A DNA stretch of 64,000 nt from Rivibacter sp049446155 (GTDB lineage: Bacteria; Pseudomonadota; Gammaproteobacteria; Burkholderiales; Burkholderiaceae_C), in NCBI RefSeq assembly GCF_049446155.1, contig NZ_JBMSEE010000009.1:1-64000 (forward strand), written 5' to 3'. Under the pieces are notes generated by a model that ran no database searches, was not told the origin of the DNA, and saw only the letters and a list, made by a program, of their open reading frames with translations. How positions within the stretch are numbered: position 1 is the stretch's first letter; every line of letters starts with the position of its first letter. The position numbers were made by a program, and so were the translations under genes. Shown here piece by piece: positions 41,478 to 50,674 of this stretch.

Positions 41478-42329
41478 ATGCGCAACCTACGCCCCCACCT
41501 GAAGTCGCAACGCCGCCGCGCCCTCATCGCCGCGGCCGGCCTCGCCGTCATTGCGCCGCCGTTGGCCGCGCAGCTCAAGAGCGGCGACGCGCCCGACGCC
41601 AGCCCGCGCTGGGTGCAGGTGCGCGACAGCCTGTTCGCCGGGCGCAAGATCACCGACCCCGGCGACGCGGTGATCAAGCTCGAGGCGCCGGTGCGCGCCG
41701 AGGACGCGGCCATCGTGCCGATCGCGATCCGCGCCGCGTTCCCGCAGTCGCCCGAGCGCTCGATCCGCAAGGTCTGGCTGGTGATCGACAACAACCCCTC
41801 GCCGATCGCCGCGGTGTTCAGCTATACGCAGGCCAGCGGGCGCGCCGACATCGAGACGCGCGTGCGCATCGACGAATACACCTTCGTGCGCGCGATCGCC
41901 GAGACCGGCGACGGCCAGCTCTTCATGAGCACGCGCTTCGTCAAGGCCTCGGGCGGCTGCTCGGCGCCGCCGGGCAAGGACCCGGCCTCGGCGCAGGCCT
42001 CGCTGGGCCAGATGCGCTGGCGCGTCGACGCGACCCCGGCACCGCGCCAGCCGGTGCTCGCGCAGCTGATGATCAGCCACCCGAACGACTCCGGCATGGT
42101 GATGGACCAGCTGACGCGGCAGTACACGCCGCCGCACTTCGTGCGCCGCGTCGACGTGACCTACGCCGGCCAGCTCGTGCTCTCGGCCGACCTCGACTTC
42201 TCGATCAGCGAGAACCCCAACCTGCGCTTCTACTTCGTGCCGCAGGGCAACGGCGAGCTGAAGGCGCAGGTGGTCGACACCAAGGAGCTGAAGTTCGAGA
42301 ACGGGATGGCGCTGCGCACCGGGTCCTAG
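41478..42329 (+). CDS. Quinoprotein dehydrogenase-associated SoxYZ-like carrier
   Basis: The 283-residue protein fuses a SoxY-like and a SoxZ-like domain. A twin-arginine-like signal (RRRALIAAAGLAVIAPPLAA) exports it. The carrier cysteine is Cys161 in ASGGCSAPP, equivalent to the swinging-arm Cys of SoxY, though placed between the domains. The SoxZ part starts near RQPVLAQLMISHPNDSG. In Sox systems the Cys carries sulfur intermediates; here the cluster suggests a role with XoxF, of unknown chemistry. It ends one base from the convergent MFS gene. Confidence 0.9.
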   Translation: MRNLRPHLKSQRRRALIAAAGLAVIAPPLAAQLKSGDAPDASPRWVQVRDSLFAGRKITDPGDAVIKLEAPVRAEDAAIVPIAIRAAFPQSPERSIRKVWLVIDNNPSPIAAVFSYTQASGRADIETRVRIDEYTFVRAIAETGDGQLFMSTRFVKASGGCSAPPGKDPASAQASLGQMRWRVDATPAPRQPVLAQLMISHPNDSGMVMDQLTRQYTPPHFVRRVDVTYAGQLVLSADLDFSISENPNLRFYFVPQGNGELKAQVVDTKELKFENGMALRTGS

Positions 42330-42330
42330 C

Positions 42331-43527
42331 CTAGGATTTCTCCGCCAGCAACGGCCGCAGCGCCGCCAGCCCAAGCAGTGGCCCAACGCCGATCCACGGC
42401 AACAGCGTCGCCAGCGCATGCCGCTCGGCCAGCGAGGTGAACAGCTGGATCGAGACGATCGAGATCGCGAAACCGATGCAGTTGACCAGGGTCAGCACGC
42501 TGCCCACCGCCTCGCGCGGCGCGTTGTTCGCGGTCAGCGCAGAGAACTGCGGCGAGTCGCCGGCCACGGTGACGCCCCAGACCAGCAGCCAGGCAGCAAA
42601 CAGCGGCCACGGCGCGTCCATCAGCCACGGCGCGAGCAGGCAGCACACGCCGCTCGCACCGACCTGCCAGGCCGCGATGCGCGCGCCGCCGAGGCGCGGC
42701 ACCAGCAGACCGCCGGCCACGCAGCCGATCGCGCCGGCGCCGATCAGCGCAAAGGCGCCGAGCGACATCGCAGCGCCCTCGAGGCGCGTCGCGACGATGG
42801 CCGGCGCCAGCACCCACAGCGTGTAGATCTCCCACATGTGGCCGAAGTAGCCGAGCACCGAGGCGCGCAGCCTGCGGTCGCGCCCGATCGCCGCGAGCGC
42901 GCGCAGCTGCAGGCTCGCCGCGCGCGGCAGGTGATGGCCGTCGGGCACGCCGAGCGCGAGCGCCGCGCCGCCGGCCAGCGCGAGCGCCGAGGTCGCGAGC
43001 ATCACCGGCTGCCAGCTCGCCTCGGCACCGACTGCGCGCAGCGCATGCGGCGCGGCCGTGCCCAGCACCAGCGCGCCGACCAGCCAGCCCAGCGCCGCGC
43101 CGAGCCCGCGCGGATACCAGGCGGCGGCGATCTTCATGCCCACCGGATAGATGCCGGCCAGAAAGAAGCCCGTCGCCGCGCGCAGCGACCACAGCGTCGC
43201 GTAACCGAGCGCCTCTCGCGGCAGCAGCACGGGCAGCGCGTTGGCCAGCGCGCCGAGCACGGCGCAGGCCAGGAACACCAGGCGCGGCGAATGCCGGTCG
43301 GCGATCGCCAGCAGCGCGAACACCAGCGTGCCGGCGATGAAGCCGGCCTGCACCGCCGAACTCAGTCCGCCCAGGGCCTCGGCCGGCAGCCCGAGCGAGC
43401 GCTGCAAGTCGGCCATCACCGCGTTCGGCGCGAACCACAGCGAGGTGCCGGCGAACTGCGCGCCGACGATCAGCGGCAGCACGCGGCGCGGTGCGGCGCC
43501 CGGCACCGCGGCGGAGGAAGCGGACAT
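42331..43527 (-). CDS. MFS transporter
   Basis: Twelve-span major facilitator of about 398 residues. The motif between spans 2 and 3 is degenerate (ALLAIADRHSPRLVF), and the first span begins VLPLIVGAQFAGTSLWF. It looks like a sugar/cyanate/drug-type MFS protein; no substrate can be read. The ATG at 43527 is chosen; a GTG at 43533 is in frame. It diverges from amn across 87 bases. Confidence 0.88.
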   Translation of the reverse strand: MSASSAAVPGAAPRRVLPLIVGAQFAGTSLWFAPNAVMADLQRSLGLPAEALGGLSSAVQAGFIAGTLVFALLAIADRHSPRLVFLACAVLGALANALPVLLPREALGYATLWSLRAATGFFLAGIYPVGMKIAAAWYPRGLGAALGWLVGALVLGTAAPHALRAVGAEASWQPVMLATSALALAGGAALALGVPDGHHLPRAASLQLRALAAIGRDRRLRASVLGYFGHMWEIYTLWVLAPAIVATRLEGAAMSLGAFALIGAGAIGCVAGGLLVPRLGGARIAAWQVGASGVCCLLAPWLMDAPWPLFAAWLLVWGVTVAGDSPQFSALTANNAPREAVGSVLTLVNCIGFAISIVSIQLFTSLAERHALATLLPWIGVGPLLGLAALRPLLAEKS

Positions 43528-43614
43528 CTCCACAGTCTATGAGCCGGCACGCCGCCGTGAACGCCACGGCCGCGCGCCACAATCGGCCGGAACCCCTTCA
43601 CCGGTTTGCATTCG

Positions 43615-45141
43615 ATGGACCTCGCACAAACCCTGCCGCGCCGCGAATTCAGCGACCCCGACGCCGCGCTCGCCCACGCGACCGCGATCTACGACGCCGG
43701 CGTCGCCCACCTTCGGCGGCGCATGGGCGAGTTCGTTGCCGGCGCGCCGCTTGCCGAGCGCGTGCGGGCCTGCTACCCGCAGGTGCGCATCCACACCGAC
43801 ACGGTGGCGCGCGCCGACTCGCGCCTGGCCTTCGGCTTCGTCGCCGGCCCTGGCCACTACGAGACCACGCTGACGCGCCCCGACCTCTATGCCGACTACT
43901 ACCGCGAGCAGTTCCGCCTGCTGCTGCGCAACCACGCGGTCGCGCTCGAGGTGGGACCGAGCGCGCAGCCGATCCCGGTGCACTTCTCGTTCGCCGAGAG
44001 CGACCACATCGAGGGCACGCTGACGCCGGCGCGGCGACTGCTGCTGCGCGACTTGTTCGACCTGCCCGACCTCGCCGCCATGGACGACGGCATCGCCAAC
44101 GGCACGCAGGAGCCCGCGCCGGGGCCCGACGGCATCGCGTGGCAGCCGCTGTCGCTGTTCACCGCGCCGCGCATGGACTACTCGCTGCACCGGCTGCGCC
44201 ACTACACCGGCACGGTGCCCGAGCATTTCCAGAACTTCGTGCTGTTCACGAACTACCAGTTCTACATCGACGAGTTCATCAAGCTCGGCCACGAGCTGAT
44301 GGCCGCGCCGCCGGGCCAGGACCCGCTGTTCGAAGGCCCGGGCAGCGACAACGACTACGTCGCCTTCGTCGAGCCGGGCAACGTGATCACGCGCCGCCGC
44401 GGCGAGCCGCTGGAGCCCGGCGACTTTCTCGGCAAGGCGCCGCCGCGGCTGCCGCAGATGCCGGCCTACCACCTCGTGCGCAAGGACCGCGCCGGCATCA
44501 CGATGGTCAACATCGGCGTGGGGCCGAGCAACGCCAAGACCATCACCGACCACATCGCGGTCCTGCGCCCGCATGCCTGGCTGATGCTGGGTCACTGCGC
44601 CGGCCTGCGCAACACGCAGCAGCTCGGCGACTACGTGCTCGCCCACGGCTACGTGCGCGAGGACCACGTGCTCGACGAGGAGCTGCCGGCCTGGGTGCCG
44701 ATCCCCCCGCTGGCCGAGATCCAGGTCGCGCTCGAGCGCGCGGTGGCCGACGTGACCCAGCTCTCGGGCTACGCGCTCAAGGGCCTGCTGCGCACCGGTA
44801 CCGTGGCGACCACCGACAACCGCAACTGGGAGCTGCTGCCGCACCCGGGCCCGGAACGTCGCTTCAGCCAGAGCCGCGCGGTCGCGCTCGACATGGAAAG
44901 CGCCACCATCGCGGCCAACGGCTTTCGCTTCCGCGTGCCCTACGGCACCTTGCTGTGCGTGAGCGACAAGCCGCTGCACGGCGAGATCAAGCTGCCGGGC
45001 ATGGCCAACGAGTTCTACCGCCAGCGGGTGAACCAGCACCTGCGCATCGGGCTGCGCGCGGTCGAGCTGCTGCGCGGCGAGGGTTTCGAGCGCTTGCACA
45101 GCCGCAAGCTGCGCAGCTTTGCCGAGGTGGCGTTCCAGTGA
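43615..45141 (+). CDS. amn: AMP nucleosidase
   Basis: Hydrolyses AMP to adenine and ribose 5-phosphate in purine turnover. The 508 residues match the family: an N-terminal Amn-specific domain and a C-terminal purine-nucleoside-phosphorylase-like domain. Recognised blocks are the catalytic-domain LMLGHCAGLRNTQQLGDYVL and ALDMESATIAANGFRFRVPYGTLL. The ATG at 43615 is preferred over the TTG at 43606. Confidence 0.95.
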   Translation: MDLAQTLPRREFSDPDAALAHATAIYDAGVAHLRRRMGEFVAGAPLAERVRACYPQVRIHTDTVARADSRLAFGFVAGPGHYETTLTRPDLYADYYREQFRLLLRNHAVALEVGPSAQPIPVHFSFAESDHIEGTLTPARRLLLRDLFDLPDLAAMDDGIANGTQEPAPGPDGIAWQPLSLFTAPRMDYSLHRLRHYTGTVPEHFQNFVLFTNYQFYIDEFIKLGHELMAAPPGQDPLFEGPGSDNDYVAFVEPGNVITRRRGEPLEPGDFLGKAPPRLPQMPAYHLVRKDRAGITMVNIGVGPSNAKTITDHIAVLRPHAWLMLGHCAGLRNTQQLGDYVLAHGYVREDHVLDEELPAWVPIPPLAEIQVALERAVADVTQLSGYALKGLLRTGTVATTDNRNWELLPHPGPERRFSQSRAVALDMESATIAANGFRFRVPYGTLLCVSDKPLHGEIKLPGMANEFYRQRVNQHLRIGLRAVELLRGEGFERLHSRKLRSFAEVAFQ

Positions 45142-45183
45142 CCCCCACGCTCGCTTCGCTCGCTGCCCCCCGAGGGGGCCCTT
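45142..45183. repeat. Low-complexity intergenic repeat with CCCCCGAGGGGG palindrome
   Basis: Just after the amn stop, CGCTCGCTTCGCTCGCTG is followed by the palindromic GCCCCCCGAGGGGGC. The same pair of motifs (CTTCGCTC runs and a G/C-rich palindrome) occurs at 18590-18700 and, in related form, at 57761-57805. It could end transcription of amn, but there is no T-run. Confidence 0.5.
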
Positions 45184-45265
45184 GCAGCGGACCGGCAAAG
45201 CCGGATCCGCGCAAGACCTCGACGGGTGTCGGCAAGTTCGTGGTTCAGCGCGGACCTGTCGTGCC

Positions 45266-46150
45266 GTGACATTCGCGCGCATCCCGCCCGTCCATTGCCT
45301 GCTCGCGTTCGAAGCGGTCGCGCGGCTGCGCAGCGTCACGCAGGCGGCCGATGAGCTGAACGTGACGCCCAGCGCGGTGAGCCATCGCATCCGCCAGCTC
45401 GAATCGCAGCTCGGTGTGGCGCTGCTCGCGCGCGGCGACTTCGCGCTCACGGCCGACGGCGCGGCCTACCTCGCCCATGTGCGCGAGGGCCTGGCCGCGT
45501 TGGCACAGTTGCCCGGGCGCGACCCGGGCCAGCACGCGACCCGGCTGCGCGTGTCGGTCACGCCGACCTTCTCGCGCCAGCTGCTGCTGCCGCGGCTGGC
45601 GCTGTTTCGCCATGCGTATCCGGACATCGACCTCACGCTGCAGGTCGCCGGTCCGACGGCCGAGACCAGCCCCGAACCGGCCGACCTGGAACTGCGCTTC
45701 GGCACCGGTCCGTTCGCCGGGCGCGAGTCGGTGCGCATCCAGAGCGACGAGGTGTCGCCGGTGTGCAGCCCGGCCTACCTGCAGGAAGCCGGGCTCGACG
45801 GCGGCTTCGAGAGCGCCGCGGCAATCGCCCGCGCGAAGCTGATCCGCACCGGCCCGCTCGAGCCCTGGCGAACCTGGTTCGCGTTCTGCGGGCTCGACCT
45901 GCCCGAGCCCTCGGGCGGCGCCCAGTTCAACGACCTCGGCCTCGCGCTCGACGCCGCCGTGGCCGGCTTCGGCGTCGCGCTGATGCGCCTGAAGCTCGGC
46001 GCCGACTGGCTCGACAGCGGCCGGCTGGTGCGCCTGTCGGCGCGCAGCGCGCCCTCGCCGCAGCACTACTTCCTGTGCTGGAAGCCGGGTGCGCTGGAAC
46101 GCTGGGAGTGCGCGGCCTTCGTCGAGTGGTTGAAGACGGCGCTCGCTTGA
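45266..46150 (+). CDS. LysR family transcriptional regulator (GcvA-like)
   Basis: The 294-residue regulator has an N-terminal winged HTH, AFEAVARLRSVTQAADELNV and TPSAVSHRIRQLESQLGV, and a substrate-binding effector domain starting near LRVSVTPTFSRQLL. It resembles GcvA-type regulators. The start is taken as the GTG at 45266, which puts the HTH at the usual distance; no good ATG exists. Its target is not clear. The flavoenzyme gene 130 bases downstream is on the same strand, so regulation of that gene is only a possibility. Confidence 0.88.
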   Translation: MTFARIPPVHCLLAFEAVARLRSVTQAADELNVTPSAVSHRIRQLESQLGVALLARGDFALTADGAAYLAHVREGLAALAQLPGRDPGQHATRLRVSVTPTFSRQLLLPRLALFRHAYPDIDLTLQVAGPTAETSPEPADLELRFGTGPFAGRESVRIQSDEVSPVCSPAYLQEAGLDGGFESAAAIARAKLIRTGPLEPWRTWFAFCGLDLPEPSGGAQFNDLGLALDAAVAGFGVALMRLKLGADWLDSGRLVRLSARSAPSPQHYFLCWKPGALERWECAAFVEWLKTALA

Positions 46151-46280
46151 TCTCTTGTGCCCGCTCCCCTCGGGAAGAGGGTGTTGAACGGCCTTCACGC
46201 CCGGCTGATCAACTTTCACGCCGCGCGCAGCGCGCCTCGCATAAGCTCGCGCGCCGACGAGAAACAAGAGCGGAGACAGC

Positions 46281-47432
46281 ATGCCCGTGATCACCTGCAT
46301 TGAGGACTTGCGCGTCCTGGCCGAGAAGCGCGTGCCGCGCATGTTCTACGACTACGCCGACTCCGGCTCGTGGACCGAGGGCACCTACCGCGCCAACGAG
46401 AGCGACTTCGCGAAGCTCAAGCTGCGCCAGCGCGTCGCGGTCAACATGGAAGGCCGCACGCTGCGCACGACGATGGTCGGCCAGGAGGCCTCGATGCCGG
46501 TGGCGATCGCGCCGACGGGGCTTACCGGCATGCAGCACGCCGATGGCGAGATCCTCGCCGCGAAGGCGGCCGAGAAGTTCGGCGTGCCGTTCACGCTGTC
46601 GACGATGAGCATCTGCTCGCTCGAGGACATCGCCGCCAACACCACCGCGCCGTTCTGGTTCCAGCTCTACTGGATGCGGGACCGCGAGTTCATGGAAGCG
46701 CTGATGGAGCGCGCCCGCGCCGCGCGCTGCTCGGCGCTGGTGCTCACGCTGGACCTGCAGGTGCTCGGCCAGCGCCACAAGGACATCAAGAACGGCCTGA
46801 CCGCGCCGCCCAAGCCGACGATCGCCAACCTGATCAACCTCGCGACCAAGCCGCGCTGGTGCCTCGGCATGCTGGGCACGCGGCGCCACACCTTCGGCAA
46901 CCTCGTCGGCCATGCCAAGGGCGTGAGCGATGTGAGTTCGCTGTCGGCCTGGACCAAGGAGCAGTTCGACCCGCGGCTGGACTGGTCCGACGTCGAGTGG
47001 ATCAAGCGGCGCTGGGGCGGCAAGCTGATCCTCAAGGGCATCATGGACGTCGAGGATGCGCGGCTCGCCGCGCGCAGCGGCGCCGATGCGCTGATCGTCT
47101 CCAACCACGGCGGCCGCCAGCTCGACGGCGCGCCCTCGTCGATCGCCGCACTGCCGGAGATCGTCGACGCGGTGGGCCGCGAGATCGAGGTCTGGATGGA
47201 CGGCGGCATCCGCAGCGGCCAGGACGTGCTCAAGGCCGTGGCGCTCGGCGCGCGCGGCACGATGATCGGCCGCGCCTTCCTCTACGGCCTGGGCGCGATG
47301 GGCGAGGCCGGCGTGACGCGCTGCCTCGAGATCATTCGCCACGAGCTGGACATCACGATGGCCTTTTGCGGCCACACCGATATCCGCAACGTCGACCGGC
47401 GCATCCTGCTGCCGGGCAGCGGGCTGTTCTGA
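46281..47432 (+). CDS. lldD: FMN-dependent alpha-hydroxy acid (L-lactate) dehydrogenase
   Basis: Membrane-associated flavoenzyme that oxidises L-lactate or a similar 2-hydroxy acid to the keto acid and passes electrons to quinone. The 383-residue TIM barrel has the active-site motif SNHGGRQLDGAPSS with catalytic His276, the FMN phosphate site MDGGIRSGQDVLKA and the substrate Tyr region MFYDYADSG. The length fits LldD. AGCGGAG lies before the ATG. Substrate may also be glycolate-like or mandelate, but the lactate type is the best match. Confidence 0.93.
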   Translation: MPVITCIEDLRVLAEKRVPRMFYDYADSGSWTEGTYRANESDFAKLKLRQRVAVNMEGRTLRTTMVGQEASMPVAIAPTGLTGMQHADGEILAAKAAEKFGVPFTLSTMSICSLEDIAANTTAPFWFQLYWMRDREFMEALMERARAARCSALVLTLDLQVLGQRHKDIKNGLTAPPKPTIANLINLATKPRWCLGMLGTRRHTFGNLVGHAKGVSDVSSLSAWTKEQFDPRLDWSDVEWIKRRWGGKLILKGIMDVEDARLAARSGADALIVSNHGGRQLDGAPSSIAALPEIVDAVGREIEVWMDGGIRSGQDVLKAVALGARGTMIGRAFLYGLGAMGEAGVTRCLEIIRHELDITMAFCGHTDIRNVDRRILLPGSGLF

Positions 47433-47446
47433 AGCCGGAAATGCGA

Positions 47447-47466
47447 ACGGCCCCGCTCGGGGCCGT
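47447..47466. terminator. Hairpin between convergent lldD and lipoprotein genes
   Basis: ACGGCCCC-GCTC-GGGGCCGT is a perfect 8-bp stem with a 4-base loop, located 15 bases after the lldD stop and 24 bases from the end of the convergent gene. It has no T-run on either side, so termination efficiency is uncertain; its position suggests a bidirectional terminator. Confidence 0.6.
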
Positions 47467-47489
47467 CGGCATGCGGGCGCGAGCCGGGT

Positions 47490-48335
47490 TCAGCCGCTGT
47501 AGGTGATGTTGAAGGTATTCGTCACGCTGTTGACCGTGAGCACCACGGTGAACGAGGTGGCGCTGTTGCGCGTGATGATCGCCCCGCCGTTGGTCGCGTA
47601 GACATAGGCCTTGCCGGACACCGTTCCGAAGTCGTCGAAGATGACGTTCCAGGTGCCGGCGTTGTCGCAGTTGCACTGGTGGGAGCCGTTGGCCAGCAGC
47701 GTTGTGTGATCGAACGTGTGGTCGTAGCCCCAGATGAAGCCCTTGTAGGTGGCGATGCACTTGGCCGAGCCTGCGCTGACCTTGCAGGCCGTCACACCGG
47801 TCAAGCCTTCGCTGCCGGTGCTCCAGCCATTGGGGCCGGTGACAGGCAGGTTGTTGTAGGTGATGTCATAGGCACCGCTGCCCAGCGCCATCGTGCTCGC
47901 GCCGCCGTAGACGTAGACGCCGCTGGCGCAGGTGCTGTAGGTGTAGCCGTAGGAGCTGCTGCCGGCCGAATAGACGATCGTGCCGCCACCCGAGCACGGG
48001 GCCGGTGACGCCGCCGACGACAAGGCGCCTGGAGCTTCCTGACCGAGCTGCACGGCCGCCGTGGCCTGGCCGGAGATCTTGTAGGTGGCCACAGCGGTCT
48101 GCACCAACTCGCCGGCCTGTTGCGACGTGAGCGTCAGCGTCTTCGACGGATAGCTCAAGCCGGTTTGCGCCTCCGACGGGAAGGCCGGCATGCCGTTGAT
48201 CGGCGGCGGCTCGCTGGGCGTGGGCGCGGCCGGCGGCGCGGGCGCGGCGTCGCCGCCGCCACCACCGCCACAGGCGGCGAGGCCCGACAGGGCCACGGTC
48301 AGGATCAGCAGTTGGGTCAGGCGCGGCGTGCTCAT
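47490..48335 (-). CDS. Putative surface lipoprotein, Ser/Thr/Gly-rich
   Basis: The 281-residue protein was not recognised. It has a lipoprotein signal with lipobox LAAC at residues 19-22, followed by a Gly run and a Pro/Ala linker. The mature part is rich in Tyr, Ser, Thr and Gly, with beta-type repeats such as SSYGYTYSTC and pairs of Cys (CASG, TACKV, KCIA, HQCNCDN) that may form disulfides in the periplasm or on the cell surface. It is monocistronic and convergent with lldD. Function unknown. Confidence 0.8.
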   Translation of the reverse strand: MSTPRLTQLLILTVALSGLAACGGGGGGDAAPAPPAAPTPSEPPPINGMPAFPSEAQTGLSYPSKTLTLTSQQAGELVQTAVATYKISGQATAAVQLGQEAPGALSSAASPAPCSGGGTIVYSAGSSSYGYTYSTCASGVYVYGGASTMALGSGAYDITYNNLPVTGPNGWSTGSEGLTGVTACKVSAGSAKCIATYKGFIWGYDHTFDHTTLLANGSHQCNCDNAGTWNVIFDDFGTVSGKAYVYATNGGAIITRNSATSFTVVLTVNSVTNTFNITYSG

Positions 48336-48593
48336 GGTGCTTCTCAGGTCAAACGTCGTGGGACATCGGTACTCTGCTGAAGGCGCCAGATCGCGCCCAT
48401 CCCCGAGCGCGGGGGCACGCCACGGATCTGCCCCTCGCAGTGGGCGCTTGTGCGAATTCGTTCACGCAGCGCAAAGGCGGCTTCGCCCGCTTGTGGCAGG
48501 CGCGGCGATCTCTTACGCTCGGTGCGGACTGCTGGCCGATCGAGACAAGCGCCTGCTGGGTCAACAGACTCCAGGGCCCAAGGAGACGACGCC

Positions 48594-50663
48594 ATGCCCC
48601 AGACCCTTCCCAGTTCGCTGCCGCCCGGCGCGATACGCACCCTGGCCCTGGTGGGCCCGGCCACCGCGGGCAAGACCAGCCTGGCCGAGGCGCTGCTGCA
48701 GGCGGCCGGCGCGATCGGTGCGGCCGGCAGCGTCGAGCGCGGCAGCACGGTGGCCGACTTCGATCCGCTCGCGCGCAAGCACCTGCACTCGCTGAACTCG
48801 GTGCCGATCCACCTCGCGCACCGCGAGACGCGCATCCACGTGATCGACACGCCGGGGCTGCCGGATTTCATCGGGCCGGCGCTGACCGCGCTCGAGGCGG
48901 TGGAGACCGCGGTGGTCGTCGTCAACGCCGCCAACGGCATCGAGCCGACCGCGCGCCGCATGATGGACGCGGCCGCGCAGCGCGGGCTGGCGCGCATGGT
49001 CGTGGTCAACAAGATCGACGCCCAGGGCGTCAACCTGGCGGCCCTGCTCGAGGACCTGCGCGCAGCGTTCGGCAAGGAGTGCCTGCCGCTGAACCTGCCG
49101 GCCGCCGGCGCCAGCGAGATCGTCGACTGCTGGTTCGAGCCGGCCGCCGCGCCCGGCCACGAGGCCGATTTCTCCTCGGTGGCCGCCGCGCACCGCGCCC
49201 TGGTGGAACAGGTGGTCGAGGTCGATGCCGCGTTCGTCGACCGCTACCTCAACGAAGGCGACGTCGATGCGCGCGAGCTGCATGCGCCGCTCGAGCAGGC
49301 GCTGCGCGAAGGCCACCTGATCCCCGTGTGCTTCGTCTCGGCGCGCAACGGCACCGGCGTGGCGGCGCTGCTCGATGCCATCGTCTCGCTGCTGCCCAAC
49401 CCCACCGAAGGCAATCCGCCGCAGTTCCTGCGCGGCGAAGGCGCGCAGGCCGAGCCGATCGAGGTGCTGCCCGATCCGCAGCGCCACGTGCTGGCCCATG
49501 TGTTCAAGCTCAGCATCGACCCCTACGTCGGCAAGCTCGGCATCTTTCGCGTGCACCAGGGCACGCTCACGCGCGACAGCCTGCTCTACGTGGGCGACGG
49601 GCGCAAGCCGTTCAAGGTCGGCCACCTGTTCATGCTGCAGGGCAAGAACCTCGTCGAGGTGCCCAGCGTGGGCCCGGGCGAGATCGCCGCGGTGGCCAAG
49701 GTCGACGAGATCCATGCCGATGCGGTACTGCACGACGCCGCCGAGGACGACCACATCCACCTGAAGCCGCCGGCCTTTCCGGTGCCGGTGCACGGCCTGG
49801 CGATCGAGCCCAAGCGCCACGGCGACGAGCAGCGCATGTGGGAGATCCTGCAGAAGGTGATCGCCGAAGACCCTTGCCTGCGCATCGAGCAGGTCGCGGC
49901 CACGCACGAGACCGTGGTCTACGGCCTGGGCGAGTTCCACCTGCGCGTGCTGCTCGAGCGGCTCTCGGAGATCTACAAGTTCGAGGTCGCGACGCGCCCG
50001 CCGAAGATCGCCTACCGCGAGAGCGTGACCATTCCCGCCGACGGCCACCATCGCCACAAGAAGCAGACCGGCGGCGCCGGCCAGTTCGGCGAGGTGTTCC
50101 TGCGCGTCGAGCCGATGGCGCGCGGCGCGGGCTTCGAGTTCATCGACGCGACCAAGGGCGGCGTGATCCCCAACCAGTTCATGCCGGCGGTGGAAAAAGG
50201 CGTGCGCCAGGCCATGGCCGAGGGCGCGATCGCCGGCTATCCGGTCGTGGACGTGCGCGTGACCGTCACCGACGGCAAGCACCACAGCGTCGACAGCAAG
50301 GAAGTCGCCTTCGTGACCGCGGCGCGCAAGGCCTTCATCGCGGCGGTGCGCGAGGCGCGCCCGATCGTGCTCGAGCCGATGGTCGAGATCGAGATCGCCG
50401 CCGCCGACGCGCACATGGGCGACATCACCGGCGACCTCTCGTCACGCCGCGGCCAGGTCAGCGGCACCGACACCTTGGGCGACGGCCTGCTCGCGATCCG
50501 CGGACTGGCGCCGCTGGCCGAGCTGGCGGGCTACCAGTCGCGCCTGAACACGCTGACCGGCGGCCAGGGCCGCTACACGATCGCCTTCAGCCACTACGAG
50601 GCGGTGCCGCCGGGGACGCAGCAGAAGCTGGTGGCGCAGCACAAGGTGGCGGAGGAGGAGTAG
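48594..50663 (+). CDS. Elongation factor G-like GTPase (EF-G paralogue)
   Basis: The 689-residue translation-type GTPase has the EF-G domain order. G1 is GPATAGKTS instead of the usual GHVDAGKTT, G3 is DTPGLPDF, G4 is NKID. Domains II to V follow, with HKKQTGGAGQFGEV and the C-terminal EF-G V domain. It is clearly a paralogue and not the main EF-G, which sits in the str operon. The gene is isolated, with AAGGAG before the ATG. Its role may be ribosome-associated stress or back-up translocation; that is inference. Confidence 0.9.
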   Translation: MPQTLPSSLPPGAIRTLALVGPATAGKTSLAEALLQAAGAIGAAGSVERGSTVADFDPLARKHLHSLNSVPIHLAHRETRIHVIDTPGLPDFIGPALTALEAVETAVVVVNAANGIEPTARRMMDAAAQRGLARMVVVNKIDAQGVNLAALLEDLRAAFGKECLPLNLPAAGASEIVDCWFEPAAAPGHEADFSSVAAAHRALVEQVVEVDAAFVDRYLNEGDVDARELHAPLEQALREGHLIPVCFVSARNGTGVAALLDAIVSLLPNPTEGNPPQFLRGEGAQAEPIEVLPDPQRHVLAHVFKLSIDPYVGKLGIFRVHQGTLTRDSLLYVGDGRKPFKVGHLFMLQGKNLVEVPSVGPGEIAAVAKVDEIHADAVLHDAAEDDHIHLKPPAFPVPVHGLAIEPKRHGDEQRMWEILQKVIAEDPCLRIEQVAATHETVVYGLGEFHLRVLLERLSEIYKFEVATRPPKIAYRESVTIPADGHHRHKKQTGGAGQFGEVFLRVEPMARGAGFEFIDATKGGVIPNQFMPAVEKGVRQAMAEGAIAGYPVVDVRVTVTDGKHHSVDSKEVAFVTAARKAFIAAVREARPIVLEPMVEIEIAAADAHMGDITGDLSSRRGQVSGTDTLGDGLLAIRGLAPLAELAGYQSRLNTLTGGQGRYTIAFSHYEAVPPGTQQKLVAQHKVAEEE

Positions 50664-50674
50664 GTCTCGCGGGT

